From positions 1,240,001-1,304,000 of the forward strand of contig NC_015064.1 in assembly GCF_000178975.2 (NCBI RefSeq): 64,000 nucleotides of DNA. The letters are read 5' to 3'. A model generated the notes under the pieces. It saw nothing but the letters and a program-made list of their open reading frames with translations. It was not told the origin of the DNA and did not search any database. The stretch comes from Granulicella tundricola MP5ACTX9 (GTDB lineage Bacteria; Acidobacteriota; Terriglobia; Terriglobales; Acidobacteriaceae). Shown here one piece after another: positions 32,647 to 41,584 of the stretch. Position 1 is the stretch's first letter. Each line of letters opens with the position of its first letter. The position numbers and the translations under genes were made by a program.

Positions 32647-35457
32647 TCAGCGTGATGCAGGGGTTAGGGTCAGGGTGTGGGTGGCTTCGGTTTGGGTGAA
32701 GGGGAAGAGGTAGGTGGTGACGTGGTACCAGGTGGGGAACTGGTCCATGTACCAGGGGCTGGCGGGGTTGCCGGATTGGCCCAGGACGATGTTGAGGGTG
32801 GATTTGTTGGGGTCGGCCAGGTCTGCGGTGAAGCGCTCACTGGGGCCGAAGGTTTTGGCGACTTGCTTGACGGTGGTGGTGTCGCCGGACTGGGGCTTGG
32901 AGCCGGTGCCGGTGGGGATGCCGATGAGACGGGTGAGTAAGGGGGAGTTCGAGAAGATGGGGCTTTCGAGGTCTACGGTGTGGATGGCTCCGTAGTGCCA
33001 TTTGGTGAGGTCTGCGGGGGCCTTGGCTTTCTGGAGGCCCTGGTCGAGGGCGGCGGCGAGGAGGTCGTCCCAGGAGGCGTAGTTGGGGGGGAGCCAGCGG
33101 GGCGGGGTGTGCATGATGATCTGCTCGAGGGCGTAGTCGCGCTCTCCCCAGAGGTAGGTCTGGTTGAGGTCTTCCGCGGGCTGCTTGCCGAGGTGGGGCG
33201 CGAGGAGGACGTTCCAGAGGATGGCGTGGGCGGAGGCGACGATGGCTGCGGCGGAGGAGTCGGCGGTCATCTGGCCGTCGAAGTTGCGGAGGAGGTCGGC
33301 GGCCTGGAGGAGCTGGGCGCGCTCGCCGGGTTTGGAGTTGTGGACGAGCTGGGAGTGGTCTACGGCGTAGGCGAGGCGTTGGGCCAGGACGTGGTCGAAG
33401 TCGGAGTAGATGTCTGACTGGATGGCGAGGAGGTCGGCGGGTTTGAGGGTGGTTTTGTGGGCGAGGAGACGCCAGATGCGCTCGTTGCGGTATGGGGCGG
33501 CCCAGTTCTGGGTGATGGGGTAGGGGTAGTCGTCTGCGACGACGCGGGAGTTGGCGGTGGCGATGACGCCGTCGGCGGGGTCGAAGACCTGGGGGAGCTT
33601 GTCGAAGGGGATGTAGCCGGACCACTCGGATGCGGCGGTTGGAGTGATGGGGATGGAGCTTAATGGGCCGCTGAGGAGTGGGGCTGCGGCGGGTTTGGGA
33701 GTGGCGAGGGGGGATTGGGTGAGGGGGTCCGGGGTGGCGGCGATGACGGGGGTCTGGGTGTTGGACCGGGTGGGCTCGGGGGAGGCGATGGTGTCTGGGA
33801 GGGGCTCTGCGATGTCCGGGTTGCGGGCAGGGCCGCGGAGAGGGATCTTGCCGACGGCGTGGTAGCCGATGTGGCCTTCGTCGTCTGCGTAAACGACGTT
33901 CTGGGCGGGGCCTCCATAGGTGGAGAAGGCGGCGAGGAAGGTGGACCAGTCATGCGCCTGGGCTATGGCGAGGACGGGGAGATTGATGACGGTGGGGTCG
34001 TAGAGGGTCCAGCGGAGGGAGATCTGGCGTTTTTCGTTGCGGATGGCGGGGGTGAGGATGGGGGTGAGGGTGTCGCCGTGGCGGGTGGCGGTGACGTCCA
34101 GGGTTTCGTCTTTGCCGCCTCGGACGACGATGTGTTCTGAGATGTGGGTGATGGGCTGCCAGGTGCCGTCGGTGGATTGGAACTCTGCGTCGTTGTTGCG
34201 GGTGGTCTCTATGTAGAGGTCCTGGACGTCTGCGCCGAGGTTGGTGAAGCCCCAGGCGAGGTGGGCGTTCTGGCCTACGACGATGAGAGGGATGCCGGGG
34301 AGGGAGAGGCCGGAGACGTGGATGGGGTCTGTCGAGGCGGAGGTTTCGAGGTTGGCTTCGTACCAGGTTCCGGGGACGGTGAGATTGAGGTGCATGTCGT
34401 TGGAGAGGAGCGGCTTGCCGGAGATGGTGTGGGCGCCGGAGACGACCCAGTTGTTGCTGCCGGGGGTGCAGGAAGGGCAGGGATCGGGGATCAGGGACCA
34501 GGGAACAGAGGGTAGGTGCAACGATGCCTGGGATTCGTCCAGGGGGACTTGTTCTATGGGTGGGCCGGGGATAGTTAGGTCTGGCTCGGGGGTGGTGGGG
34601 GGGTGGTCGCGCCAGGAACCTACGGGGTAGAGGTCTGGGACCAGGTCTGCGGGGAGGCGGGCGGTGAGGGACTCTCGGGCTAGCTTGGTGGGGAAGGCGT
34701 TGGTGAGGTCCTGGAACATGGCGAGGGAGACGAGGATGGAGTCGCGTGGGGTCCAGGGGGCGGGGGTGTAGTGGAGGACGCGGAACTCGATTGGGAGGTG
34801 AGGGGTTTGGGCGGTGATGGCGGCGTTGACGCCCTTTGCGTATTGGTCGAGGAGGTGGAGTTGATCGGTGGGGAGCTGGGTGGCTGCTCGGTCTGCGGCG
34901 GCGCGGATCTGGAGGGTGCGCTGGAGACGGTCGTGGTCAAGGGCGGCGGTGCCGAAGATGGCGGCGAGCTCGCCGGCGGCGTGGCGGCGGAGAAGATCCA
35001 TCTGGAAGAGGCGGTCTTGCGCGGTGATGAAACCCTGGGCCAGGATCAAGTCGTCTGTGGTGGCGGCTGTGATGTGGGGGACGCCGTGGGGGTCGCGGGT
35101 GACGGTGACGGGGGCGGAGAGGCCGGGGATGGCGAGGGAGCCGTCGAGTTGGGGGAGGTTGGCGCGGGTGGCGGAGCGGACGAAGTGCTGGGCTGCGAAG
35201 AAGGCGATAACGATGAGGATGAGGACTATGGGGAAGGTGATGAAAAAGAGCTTGAGGATGTTGGTGGGGTGCAGGAAAGGGCGCTTTTGGGGGCGCGGGA
35301 GTACGGGGTCGGAGAGGCCTGCGGCTATGGCTGCGGGATGGTGCGGGTCTTTTTCGTCTTCTATTGAGCGGCGGGTGGCCAGGCGGGGTTCGTCTGATTC
35401 GTGGAACGGGATGAGGTTTGGATCTGGGGTGCTGTTTTTGGGGTCGAAGAGACTCAT
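32647..35457 (-). CDS. Penicillin acylase-family Ntn hydrolase
   Basis: A 936-residue N-terminal-nucleophile amidase precursor. A membrane anchor or uncleaved signal lies around residues 68-90, then the alpha chain, and the nucleophile is Ser334 in GSNNW, where autoproteolysis would expose it; SGKPLLSNDMHL follows as usual. Substrates in the family include acyl-homoserine lactones and beta-lactams; none can be assigned here. A 35-nt heptamer array encodes residues about 316-327, directly before the cleavage site, in the region that in this family is spacer or linker. The CPBP protease gene is upstream on the same strand. Confidence 0.92.
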   Translation of the reverse strand: MSLFDPKNSTPDPNLIPFHESDEPRLATRRSIEDEKDPHHPAAIAAGLSDPVLPRPQKRPFLHPTNILKLFFITFPIVLILIVIAFFAAQHFVRSATRANLPQLDGSLAIPGLSAPVTVTRDPHGVPHITAATTDDLILAQGFITAQDRLFQMDLLRRHAAGELAAIFGTAALDHDRLQRTLQIRAAADRAATQLPTDQLHLLDQYAKGVNAAITAQTPHLPIEFRVLHYTPAPWTPRDSILVSLAMFQDLTNAFPTKLARESLTARLPADLVPDLYPVGSWRDHPPTTPEPDLTIPGPPIEQVPLDESQASLHLPSVPWSLIPDPCPSCTPGSNNWVVSGAHTISGKPLLSNDMHLNLTVPGTWYEANLETSASTDPIHVSGLSLPGIPLIVVGQNAHLAWGFTNLGADVQDLYIETTRNNDAEFQSTDGTWQPITHISEHIVVRGGKDETLDVTATRHGDTLTPILTPAIRNEKRQISLRWTLYDPTVINLPVLAIAQAHDWSTFLAAFSTYGGPAQNVVYADDEGHIGYHAVGKIPLRGPARNPDIAEPLPDTIASPEPTRSNTQTPVIAATPDPLTQSPLATPKPAAAPLLSGPLSSIPITPTAASEWSGYIPFDKLPQVFDPADGVIATANSRVVADDYPYPITQNWAAPYRNERIWRLLAHKTTLKPADLLAIQSDIYSDFDHVLAQRLAYAVDHSQLVHNSKPGERAQLLQAADLLRNFDGQMTADSSAAAIVASAHAILWNVLLAPHLGKQPAEDLNQTYLWGERDYALEQIIMHTPPRWLPPNYASWDDLLAAALDQGLQKAKAPADLTKWHYGAIHTVDLESPIFSNSPLLTRLIGIPTGTGSKPQSGDTTTVKQVAKTFGPSERFTADLADPNKSTLNIVLGQSGNPASPWYMDQFPTWYHVTTYLFPFTQTEATHTLTLTPASR
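34478..34512. repeat. Heptamer array (CAGGGAN)5, inside penicillin acylase gene
   Basis: Five units CAGGGAT, CGGGGAT, CAGGGAC, CAGGGAA, CAGAGGG, read in frame just before the catalytic GSNNW. Confidence 0.85.
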
Positions 35458-35528
35458 GCTTGTGGTTGAGTCTAAATGGTTGGGTGAGGTGGCCTGAGGC
35501 GGCTTGCTTCGGAAGGTTCTCTGGGAAG

Positions 35529-35590
35529 GTCGGCTTCGCCGAGGCCCACCCTAATCGACGATGAAACTGTCGATGAGGATGGGGCACACG
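35529..35590. repeat. Family D palindrome, intergenic
   Basis: Hairpin TCGGCTTCGCCGA then CCCACCCTAATCGAC...GTCGATGAGGATGGGG and CACACG. It lies between the penicillin acylase and CPBP genes. Confidence 0.85.
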
Positions 35591-35599
35591 AAATGGTTG

Positions 35600-36616
35600 C
35601 TATCTGGTTGGTGATTGGTCGGGGGTTAGGGGGTAGGTGCGGCGGGGGAGGGTGAGGTGGATGACGAGGGCGGTGAGGGCGAGGGTGGGTAGGACGAAGA
35701 GGCTGCCCTCCGGGCCGGCGGAGCCGCCGGAGAGGAAGGTGCTGCCGGTGGGGTGGGTTCCGAGGAGGTGGCCGACGCCGTGGAGGCCTGAGTCCGGGGT
35801 GCCGTAGAAGAAGGTCTGTGCCCAGTCCCAGGCAGCGTGCCAGCCGATGGCCCACCAAAGCGTGCCAGTGCGGTAAAGGGAGAAGACGAGGACGGCACCG
35901 GCTCCGGCGACGGCGAGGATGCCTTCGAGGGTTTCGCCTGAGTTGCCGACGTGTGTGAGGGTGAAGAGGACCATGGAGAAGATGAAGGCGGAGACCCAGA
36001 AGCCGACGGCGTGGGCGTGGCGGAAGTTGGGGGACATGGTGCGGGCGATGCCGGAGACGCCCCGGGCGATGGTGTACTGGAAGTAGCCGCGGAAGCCGAA
36101 CTCTTCAAACAAGCCGACTAGAAGGAAGCCAAGCGCCCATTTGGCAGCGTAGATGGCGGCGGCGTGGCCGTGGAGGAGGATGCCGTCGAAGGCGAGATGG
36201 TGGGTAAGGAGGAGGGTGCCTGCGAGGGCGGAGAGCATGGCGAAGCCCCAGAGGATGCCGATGAGGAAGTCCGGGAGGGCTCGACGAAGACTGAAGCCGT
36301 AACGGCTGAAGGGACGGCGCTCAATGAAGGACATGAGCCAGGCTGCGAGGGCCATGACGGCGAAGTTGATGCCGTCGCCGATGATGGCGGAACGAGGAGT
36401 CATGTCGTGAGGGGCGGCGTTTTTGGTGGGGGTGGGCAGGAGATGGAAGTGCAGAATGGCCGCCTTGAGGGAGAAGGCGATGAGGGCGACTAGTAGGAGG
36501 TAGAGGGCGAAGCTCCAGCCAGCGCGGAGGCCGTCGTCACCGAGGAAGAGGCGGCGGAGGGTGGGGGGCTCGGGGGTGGTGATGGCGGGGGCTTGGTTGG
36601 GTTCGATGGGTTCCAT
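35600..36616 (-). CDS. CPBP-family intramembrane metalloprotease (CAAX protease-like)
   Basis: A 338-residue membrane protein of the CPBP/Abi family. The motifs LFEEFGFRGYF (EExxxR, about residues 187-197), an FTLTHVGN motif and GWHAAWDW in later membrane segments are the expected catalytic set. The ATG at 36616 is taken; longer in-frame openings up to 36778 overlap the divergent DHH gene and are poorly conserved-looking. Substrate is unknown. Starts of this and the DHH gene are 36 bp apart, so they share a very short promoter region. Confidence 0.85.
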   Translation of the reverse strand: MEPIEPNQAPAITTPEPPTLRRLFLGDDGLRAGWSFALYLLLVALIAFSLKAAILHFHLLPTPTKNAAPHDMTPRSAIIGDGINFAVMALAAWLMSFIERRPFSRYGFSLRRALPDFLIGILWGFAMLSALAGTLLLTHHLAFDGILLHGHAAAIYAAKWALGFLLVGLFEEFGFRGYFQYTIARGVSGIARTMSPNFRHAHAVGFWVSAFIFSMVLFTLTHVGNSGETLEGILAVAGAGAVLVFSLYRTGTLWWAIGWHAAWDWAQTFFYGTPDSGLHGVGHLLGTHPTGSTFLSGGSAGPEGSLFVLPTLALTALVIHLTLPRRTYPLTPDQSPTR

Positions 36617-36652
36617 GTGGGTTTGGCTTATCGTATATGGGTGAGGGATCAA

Positions 36653-37633
36653 ATGGCGTTTCGTGTTTTGCATCATGACCGGTGTTTCGATGGGGCTTGT
36701 TCGGCTGCGGTGTTTACGAAGTTTCACCGGGAGTGCGTGGGTGGGGCGAGTGGGTATGAGTATGTCGGGCTGGCGCATCGGCCAGGTGGGACGTTCGATG
36801 ATGGCGTGTTTGGGCCGGGGGAGAATGCGATTGTTGATTTCAAATACTCAAGGTCGCCGAAGGTCACTTGGTGGTTCGATCATCATCAGAGTGCTTTTAT
36901 GACTGCGGAGGATCGTGCTGATTTTGAGGCGGGGCAGGCTGGGCTCTCGGGGCCTAAAGCTTTGCAGGAGTTTTTCGATCCGGCTTATGTTTCTTGTACT
37001 GGTCTGATTGCGGATATTGGGAAGGCTAAGTTCGGGTTTGATACTTCAGGGCTGGGGGAGTTACTGAAGTGGGCGGATATTGTGGATGGGGCTCGGTATG
37101 AATCGGCGAAGTCTGCGGTGGAGATGGATGCTCCGGCGATGAAGCTGACTCTTTGCATTGAGAATGCGGCGGATGGGTTTATTCCGCGGATTATTCCGCT
37201 GCTGACAGAGATGTCGCTTCAGGAGGTGCTGGATCAGGCGTTTGTGCAGGAGGCGGTGGGGCCGCTTTGGGAGAAGCATGTGGCGGCGATGGAGTTGCTG
37301 AAGGAGCGGATGGAGTTTCGTGATGGAGTGATCTACTACGACATTACGGATCGGGTGACCGAGGGGATTAGTAAGTTCATTCCTTACTACTACTATCCGG
37401 AGGCGACTTATACGATTGGGCTGATGAAATCTAGTTTCAGGACGAAGATCTCTGTGGGGACTAATCCCTGGACTACTAAGCCTTCTGCCGAGTTAGTTAA
37501 TCTGGCGGAGATTTGTGAGCGGTTTGGGGGTGGGGGTCATGCTCGGGTGGGGGCTATTAGTTTTGGGGCGGATGAGGAGGCGAGGGGCAGGGAAGTGGCG
37601 CTGGGGATTGTGGCGGAGTTGCGGGCTGGGTGA
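36653..37633 (+). CDS. DHH-family phosphoesterase
   Basis: A 326-residue phosphoesterase of the DHH/DHHA1 type, relatives of nanoRNases and cyclic-dinucleotide phosphodiesterases. Motif I is HHDRCFDGACSAA (residues 7-19), the DHH motif is FDHHQS (near 84), and the DHHA1 substrate-binding RFGGGGHARVGA is near 300. The ATG at 36653 follows GAGGG at good spacing. Its stop overlaps the GTG start of the DUF3592-like gene by 4 nt. Substrate is not determinable here. Confidence 0.88.
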   Translation: MAFRVLHHDRCFDGACSAAVFTKFHRECVGGASGYEYVGLAHRPGGTFDDGVFGPGENAIVDFKYSRSPKVTWWFDHHQSAFMTAEDRADFEAGQAGLSGPKALQEFFDPAYVSCTGLIADIGKAKFGFDTSGLGELLKWADIVDGARYESAKSAVEMDAPAMKLTLCIENAADGFIPRIIPLLTEMSLQEVLDQAFVQEAVGPLWEKHVAAMELLKERMEFRDGVIYYDITDRVTEGISKFIPYYYYPEATYTIGLMKSSFRTKISVGTNPWTTKPSAELVNLAEICERFGGGGHARVGAISFGADEEARGREVALGIVAELRAG

Positions 37634-37965
37634 AGACTTCATCAAACGACGATTGGCTCCCTGTAAGAGCGGTTGTTCGAAGCTGCCGACGAAGCTGGTC
37701 TCGGACTGGGGATGCTGAGGTCGGTACTGCTGGCGAGTACGTCGTTACGTTTTCGTACGAGGTTGATGGAAGAACCTATCGAAGCTGGTATTACGCTGGA
37801 ACTTTCCATAAGGAGGGAAAAACTTTAGAGATCCTCTATGACCCTCACCATCCAAGTAAGAACACGGGATCGGAATACTATGGGTTATTTTGGGCGAGGG
37901 CTATTGGCTGGGTCATGGGCGGCGTGATTCTTCTATTTTTTTTCTGGCTGGAACATCGGCAGTGA
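37630..37965 (+). CDS. DUF3592-like small membrane protein
   Basis: A 111-residue protein with a soluble beta-rich N-terminal part (YVVTFSYEVDGRTY, KTLEILYDPHHPSKN) and one C-terminal membrane segment (about residues 88-107). The pattern of strand, YDP-x-x-P and final membrane helix matches DUF3592 proteins, function unknown. It starts with GTG inside the stop of the DHH gene. A second protein of the same build lies at 46963-47322, again coupled to an upstream hydrolase. Confidence 0.72.
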   Translation: MKTSSNDDWLPVRAVVRSCRRSWSRTGDAEVGTAGEYVVTFSYEVDGRTYRSWYYAGTFHKEGKTLEILYDPHHPSKNTGSEYYGLFWARAIGWVMGGVILLFFFWLEHRQ

Positions 37966-38009
37966 TGAGGTAGGCCTAGATTATTGGGTGAGGTGGAGTT
38001 CTCTGGAAA

Positions 38010-38071
38010 GGTCGGCTCTCGCCGAGGCCCACCCTAACGACGATAAAGCCGTCGTGAGAGTGGGGCACACG
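38010..38071. repeat. Family D palindrome, intergenic
   Basis: TCGGCTCTCGCCGA then CCCACCCTAACGACGA...GTCGTGAGAGTGGGG and CACACG; arm changes relative to 35529 largely keep pairing. Confidence 0.83.
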
Positions 38072-38103
38072 CAATGCTTGGTTGCTGATGCGGCGGATGG
38101 GTA

Positions 38104-38637
38104 CTAGGCGGGAACGTAGGTGAGGCGGATTATGTTTTCGCCGAGTGGATCGCTGGCTATGAGGCGGAGGGGTGGTGGGGGAGCGGTGAAGAAGGGCTTG
38201 CCGCTGCCTAGTACTACGGGGCGGAGATAGATTTGATATTCGTCGATGAGGCCGGCCTGGGTGAGGCTTTGGGCCAGGTCTGGGCCGCCGATTTCAAGCT
38301 CGCCTGTCTGCTCAGTTTTTAGCTTGCGGATTGCTGTCTCGATGTCATCCGCGATGAGGGTGGCGTTGGGGCCTACCGACGTGAGGGAGCGTGAGATGAC
38401 CCATTTTGGCTTGCTGCGCCATGCTGCCGCGTAGTCGCGTTCGGTTGTGTTCCAGTCGGGGAGGTCTTCGTCCCAGTAACGCATGATGTCGTACATGCGG
38501 CGACCGTAGATCATGCCAGTGAGGCTGCTTACGTGCTCTACGAAGTGACGGAAGACGATGGGGCCGGGTGGGCCTAGTTTGAGGTGGTCGACGTAGCCGT
38601 CCAGGGATTGGTTTAGGGCGTAGATGAGTTTCGCCAT
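38104..38637 (-). CDS. Dihydrofolate reductase-fold protein (RibD C-terminal-like)
   Basis: A 177-residue protein of the DHFR/RibD-C superfamily, NADPH-dependent reductases of unknown substrate. It has the ALNQSLDGYV start, GRRMYDIMRYWDE segment, and the EIGGPDLAQSL cofactor-binding turn (about residues 123-133). The ATG at 38637 gives the usual family start; upstream in-frame codons run into a repeat-rich area. It is probably not the essential folate DHFR, which has a different N-terminus. Confidence 0.83.
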   Translation of the reverse strand: MAKLIYALNQSLDGYVDHLKLGPPGPIVFRHFVEHVSSLTGMIYGRRMYDIMRYWDEDLPDWNTTERDYAAAWRSKPKWVISRSLTSVGPNATLIADDIETAIRKLKTEQTGELEIGGPDLAQSLTQAGLIDEYQIYLRPVVLGSGKPFFTAPPPPLRLIASDPLGENIIRLTYVPA

Positions 38638-38994
38638 GGCGCTCTCTTTCTCAGGTTTCTGAGGATAGCGCATGCGGACGGCTTTGAGGAGATGCAGATC
38701 CCTTCGCTGCGCTGGAGATGACAAACAAAAGCAAGAACAACGGCAACCGCAGATTCCCTACGGGAATGACAAACAAAGGGGCAACAGCACGGACGGCGGA
38801 TACGGCAAAGACAACGACAACGACAATGACAGTGACAACGGCAACGGCAACGGCGAAATACCGAGGTTCTGAGCTCGCTCAGAATGACGATGGTTTGGGC
38901 GGGGTGGGGAAGGTAGAGACGAACCCCACGATGACTTCGCCTCGGCTTTGCTTAGGGGCGGTGATCATGGGGCACCGTGTTGGGGCTTTTGTCG
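38638..38994. other. Repeat-filled intergenic region
   Basis: No gene is seen in these 357 bases. The middle is a chain of family B units (38693-38890); the rest is a short unrecognised stretch before the rseP stop codon. Confidence 0.6.
38693..38890. repeat. Chain of hairpin/hexamer repeats (family B)
   Basis: In order: a GCAGATCCC...GATGACAAAC unit, CAACGGCAAC, a GCAGATTCCC-TAC-GGGAATGAC hairpin, an array of CAACGA/CAACGG-like hexamers (about 38809-38854), and the hairpin TTCTGAGC-TC-GCTCAGAA (38868-38885) followed by TGACG. Confidence 0.85.
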
Positions 38995-40377
38995 CTAGGA
39001 CTTGATGTGGGTGGGGATGAATTTGGTGATGTCGTTGAAGATGACGACCGCGGCGAAGAGGACGATGCAGACGAAGGCGACCTGGTAGACGCGCTCTTTG
39101 AGCTGCTGGTTGATGTCGCGGCGGATAAGGCTCTCGATGGCGAGGAAGGCGATCATGCCTCCGTCGAGGATGGGGATGGGGAGGAGGTTGAAGATGCCGA
39201 GGTTGAGGCTGATGAGAGCCATGGTGCCGATGATGGGGACCCAGCCGGGGAGGTCGAAGGCTTCATGGACCTGGACGCCGATGCCGATGGGGCTCGAGAG
39301 GGATTTGACCGAGACCTGGCGGGTGAAGAGGCGGTGGAGGACGTCCTTGATGAGGAGGGAGTTCTTCTTGTTGAACTCCCAGGAGGCCGCGGCGGCTTTG
39401 GCGACGGAGAAGTGCTCGATGATGGTGGGGGAGGGCTGGGCGCGGAAGCCGATCTGCCAGGCCTTGGTACCGTCGGGGTTGTCGCCCTGCTCGGGTGTGA
39501 CGTCTACGGGGAAGGTCTGGGTGCCGCGGCCGATGATGAGGTGGGCGGGCTTGCCGTTGGCGTCCTGGAGGTAGGCGATGAGGGCGGCGAGGGAGTGGGG
39601 GCGGAAGGCGTCGATGGACTCGATGCGGTCGTTGGGCTGGAGGCCGGCGCGGGCGGCGGGCATGTTGGGCTTGTCGGAGACGGAGAGGACGGCAGGGGGC
39701 GTCTGCTGCTTGACGGGGACGAGGCCTAGTTTTTCAAAGTCGAACTCGTCCGGGCGGCCCTTGTTTTCTACGAGGATCTTGGTGTCTACGCGGTGGCCGT
39801 CGTGGAGGTAGGAGAAGGGGGTGGGCTGGTTGAGGTTGAGCTGGGCGCGGACCTCGACGTCCTCCCAGGTGGGGTTCTCGAGGGTGTCGAAGTGGACGAT
39901 CTTGTCTCCGGCCTGGATGCCGGTGCGGGCAGCGGCGGAGTTGGGGGAGACGTAGTCGATGGTGGCGGTGTGGGAGAAGTACTCCATGACCTCGTTGTGG
40001 GCCATGTAGACGCCCATCATGAGGAAGAAGGCGAGGATGAAGTTGGCGACGGGGCCGGCGAGGGCGATGATGGTGCGCTGCCAGCGGGGATGGTTCTGAA
40101 GCTCGCCGGGATCGTTGGTGAGGACCTGGTCTTCGCCGGTGGGGCCCATTTCGCCGGCCATCTTGACGTAGCCGCCGAGGGGGAGCAGGTTGATGCGGTA
40201 GTCGGTGCCGTCGTGGATGAAGCCGAAGAGCCGCTTGCCGAAGCCAATGGCGAAGGCTTCCACGCGCACGCCGCAGAGCTTGGCGGCGGCGAAGTGGCCG
40301 AACTCGTGCACGAGGACCATGATGCCGAGGACGATGGCGAGTTCAGGAAGAGCGGCGAGCGACGATCCGGAGAGCAA
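38995..40377 (-). CDS. rseP: RIP metalloprotease RseP (site-2 protease)
   Basis: A 460-residue zinc intramembrane protease that cleaves anti-sigma factors and signal-peptide remnants. HEFGH at residues 24-28 in the first membrane segment, two PDZ-like parts in the middle (PNSAAARTGIQAGDKI; AARAGLQPNDRI), and the LLPIPILDGG motif near the C-terminal membrane segments are present. It is 33 bp downstream of dxr on the same strand, the usual dxr-rseP order. Confidence 0.95.
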   Translation of the reverse strand: MLSGSSLAALPELAIVLGIMVLVHEFGHFAAAKLCGVRVEAFAIGFGKRLFGFIHDGTDYRINLLPLGGYVKMAGEMGPTGEDQVLTNDPGELQNHPRWQRTIIALAGPVANFILAFFLMMGVYMAHNEVMEYFSHTATIDYVSPNSAAARTGIQAGDKIVHFDTLENPTWEDVEVRAQLNLNQPTPFSYLHDGHRVDTKILVENKGRPDEFDFEKLGLVPVKQQTPPAVLSVSDKPNMPAARAGLQPNDRIESIDAFRPHSLAALIAYLQDANGKPAHLIIGRGTQTFPVDVTPEQGDNPDGTKAWQIGFRAQPSPTIIEHFSVAKAAAASWEFNKKNSLLIKDVLHRLFTRQVSVKSLSSPIGIGVQVHEAFDLPGWVPIIGTMALISLNLGIFNLLPIPILDGGMIAFLAIESLIRRDINQQLKERVYQVAFVCIVLFAAVVIFNDITKFIPTHIKS

Positions 40378-40410
40378 CGATTGAACCTCTTTGGGGCTGA
40401 GACTGGTTTT

Positions 40411-41571
40411 CTATGCGCGGGCTATGACTTCGCGTGCGCAGGTGCGGGCGGCCTGGTCGGCGGCGAGAACCCCTTGAATAGACGTGGGGTTAGCCGCTGG
40501 GGTGAGCTCCAGGACACGCTCGATTGTACGTGGGATGCCGAGGAAAGGGATATGGCCGGCGAGGAAGGCGGCTACAGCGATCTCGTCAGCGGCGTTGAGG
40601 GCGATGCAGGCGGAGGGGCCGGCGTCGGCGGCTTCGTAGGCGAGGCGGAGGCAGGGGAATTTGGCGAGATCGGGCTGGGAGAAGTCGAGTTGGGAGAGCT
40701 GGGCGAGGTCGAAGGTGAGGTTTGAGGCTGGACGCTCGGGGTAGGCGAGGGCGTAGAGGATGGGGAGGCGCATGTCGGTGACGGAGATCTGGGCCAGGAT
40801 GCTGCCGTCTATGAATTCCACGAGGGAGTGGACGGTGGACTGGGGGTGGACGGTGACGCGGACCTTGGCGGCGGGGAGGTCGAAGAGGCGGCAGGCTTCG
40901 ATGACCTCGAAACCCTTGTTCATCATGGTGGCGCTGTCGATGGTGATGCGCTGGCCCATGACCCAGGTTGGGTGCTTTAGGGCTTGATGCGGGGTGATGT
41001 GCTGGAACTGCTCTAGCGGGGTGTTGCGGAAGGGGCCACCGGAGGCTGTGAGCCAGATTTGCTTGACTTCGGCGGGGGTTCCTCCGCGCATGGCCTGGTG
41101 GACGGCGTTGTGCTCGGAGTCTATGGGGAGGAGGGCTACGTTTTTTGCGCGGGCTGCTGAGATGATGAGGTCGCCGGCGGCTACCAGGCACTCTTTGTTT
41201 GCCAGGCCTATGGTTTTTCCGGCCTGGACTGCTGCGTAGGTGGCTTCCAGACCGGCTACGCCTACGATGGCGGAAACTACGAACTCGACCTCTGGATGGG
41301 TGGCCACGGCGATGGTGCCGGGGATGCCGGAGAGGACTTCTATGCCGGTGATGCCCTCTGTGCGGAGGCGGAGCTTTAAGGCGTCTGCGAGTGGCTCCGT
41401 GGCTATGGAGATGAGCTTTGGACGCCACTGCTTCGCTTGGGCGAAGGCTACTTCTATGTTTGAGCCTGCGGCGAGGGCTATGGGGGTGTAGCGGAGGGGG
41501 AACTGCTCGCAGATGGAGAGGGTGGAGGTTCCGATGGAACCGGTGCTGCCTAGGATTGCTATCTTCTTCAC
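40411..41571 (-). CDS. dxr: 1-deoxy-D-xylulose 5-phosphate reductoisomerase
   Basis: Second step and commitment of the MEP pathway, converting DXP to MEP with NADPH. NADPH-binding ILGSTGSIGTSTL near the N-terminus, NKECLVAAGD (about 126-135), and the SEHNA (about 155) and ASGGPFR active-site segments are present. The start is read as GTG at 41571, giving MKKIAILGSTGS; the upstream in-frame extension would overlap the DUF3800 gene. It starts 13 bp after that gene's stop. Confidence 0.95.
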   Translation of the reverse strand: MKKIAILGSTGSIGTSTLSICEQFPLRYTPIALAAGSNIEVAFAQAKQWRPKLISIATEPLADALKLRLRTEGITGIEVLSGIPGTIAVATHPEVEFVVSAIVGVAGLEATYAAVQAGKTIGLANKECLVAAGDLIISAARAKNVALLPIDSEHNAVHQAMRGGTPAEVKQIWLTASGGPFRNTPLEQFQHITPHQALKHPTWVMGQRITIDSATMMNKGFEVIEACRLFDLPAAKVRVTVHPQSTVHSLVEFIDGSILAQISVTDMRLPILYALAYPERPASNLTFDLAQLSQLDFSQPDLAKFPCLRLAYEAADAGPSACIALNAADEIAVAAFLAGHIPFLGIPRTIERVLELTPAANPTSIQGVLAADQAARTCAREVIARA

Positions 41572-41584
41572 GTGAGGGGTAGCC

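Noticed and set aside
38693-38890. A small coding gene in the repeat chain
   Set aside because: The open frame there is made of CAA/GAC hexamers and hairpins, with no ribosome site or sensible composition.
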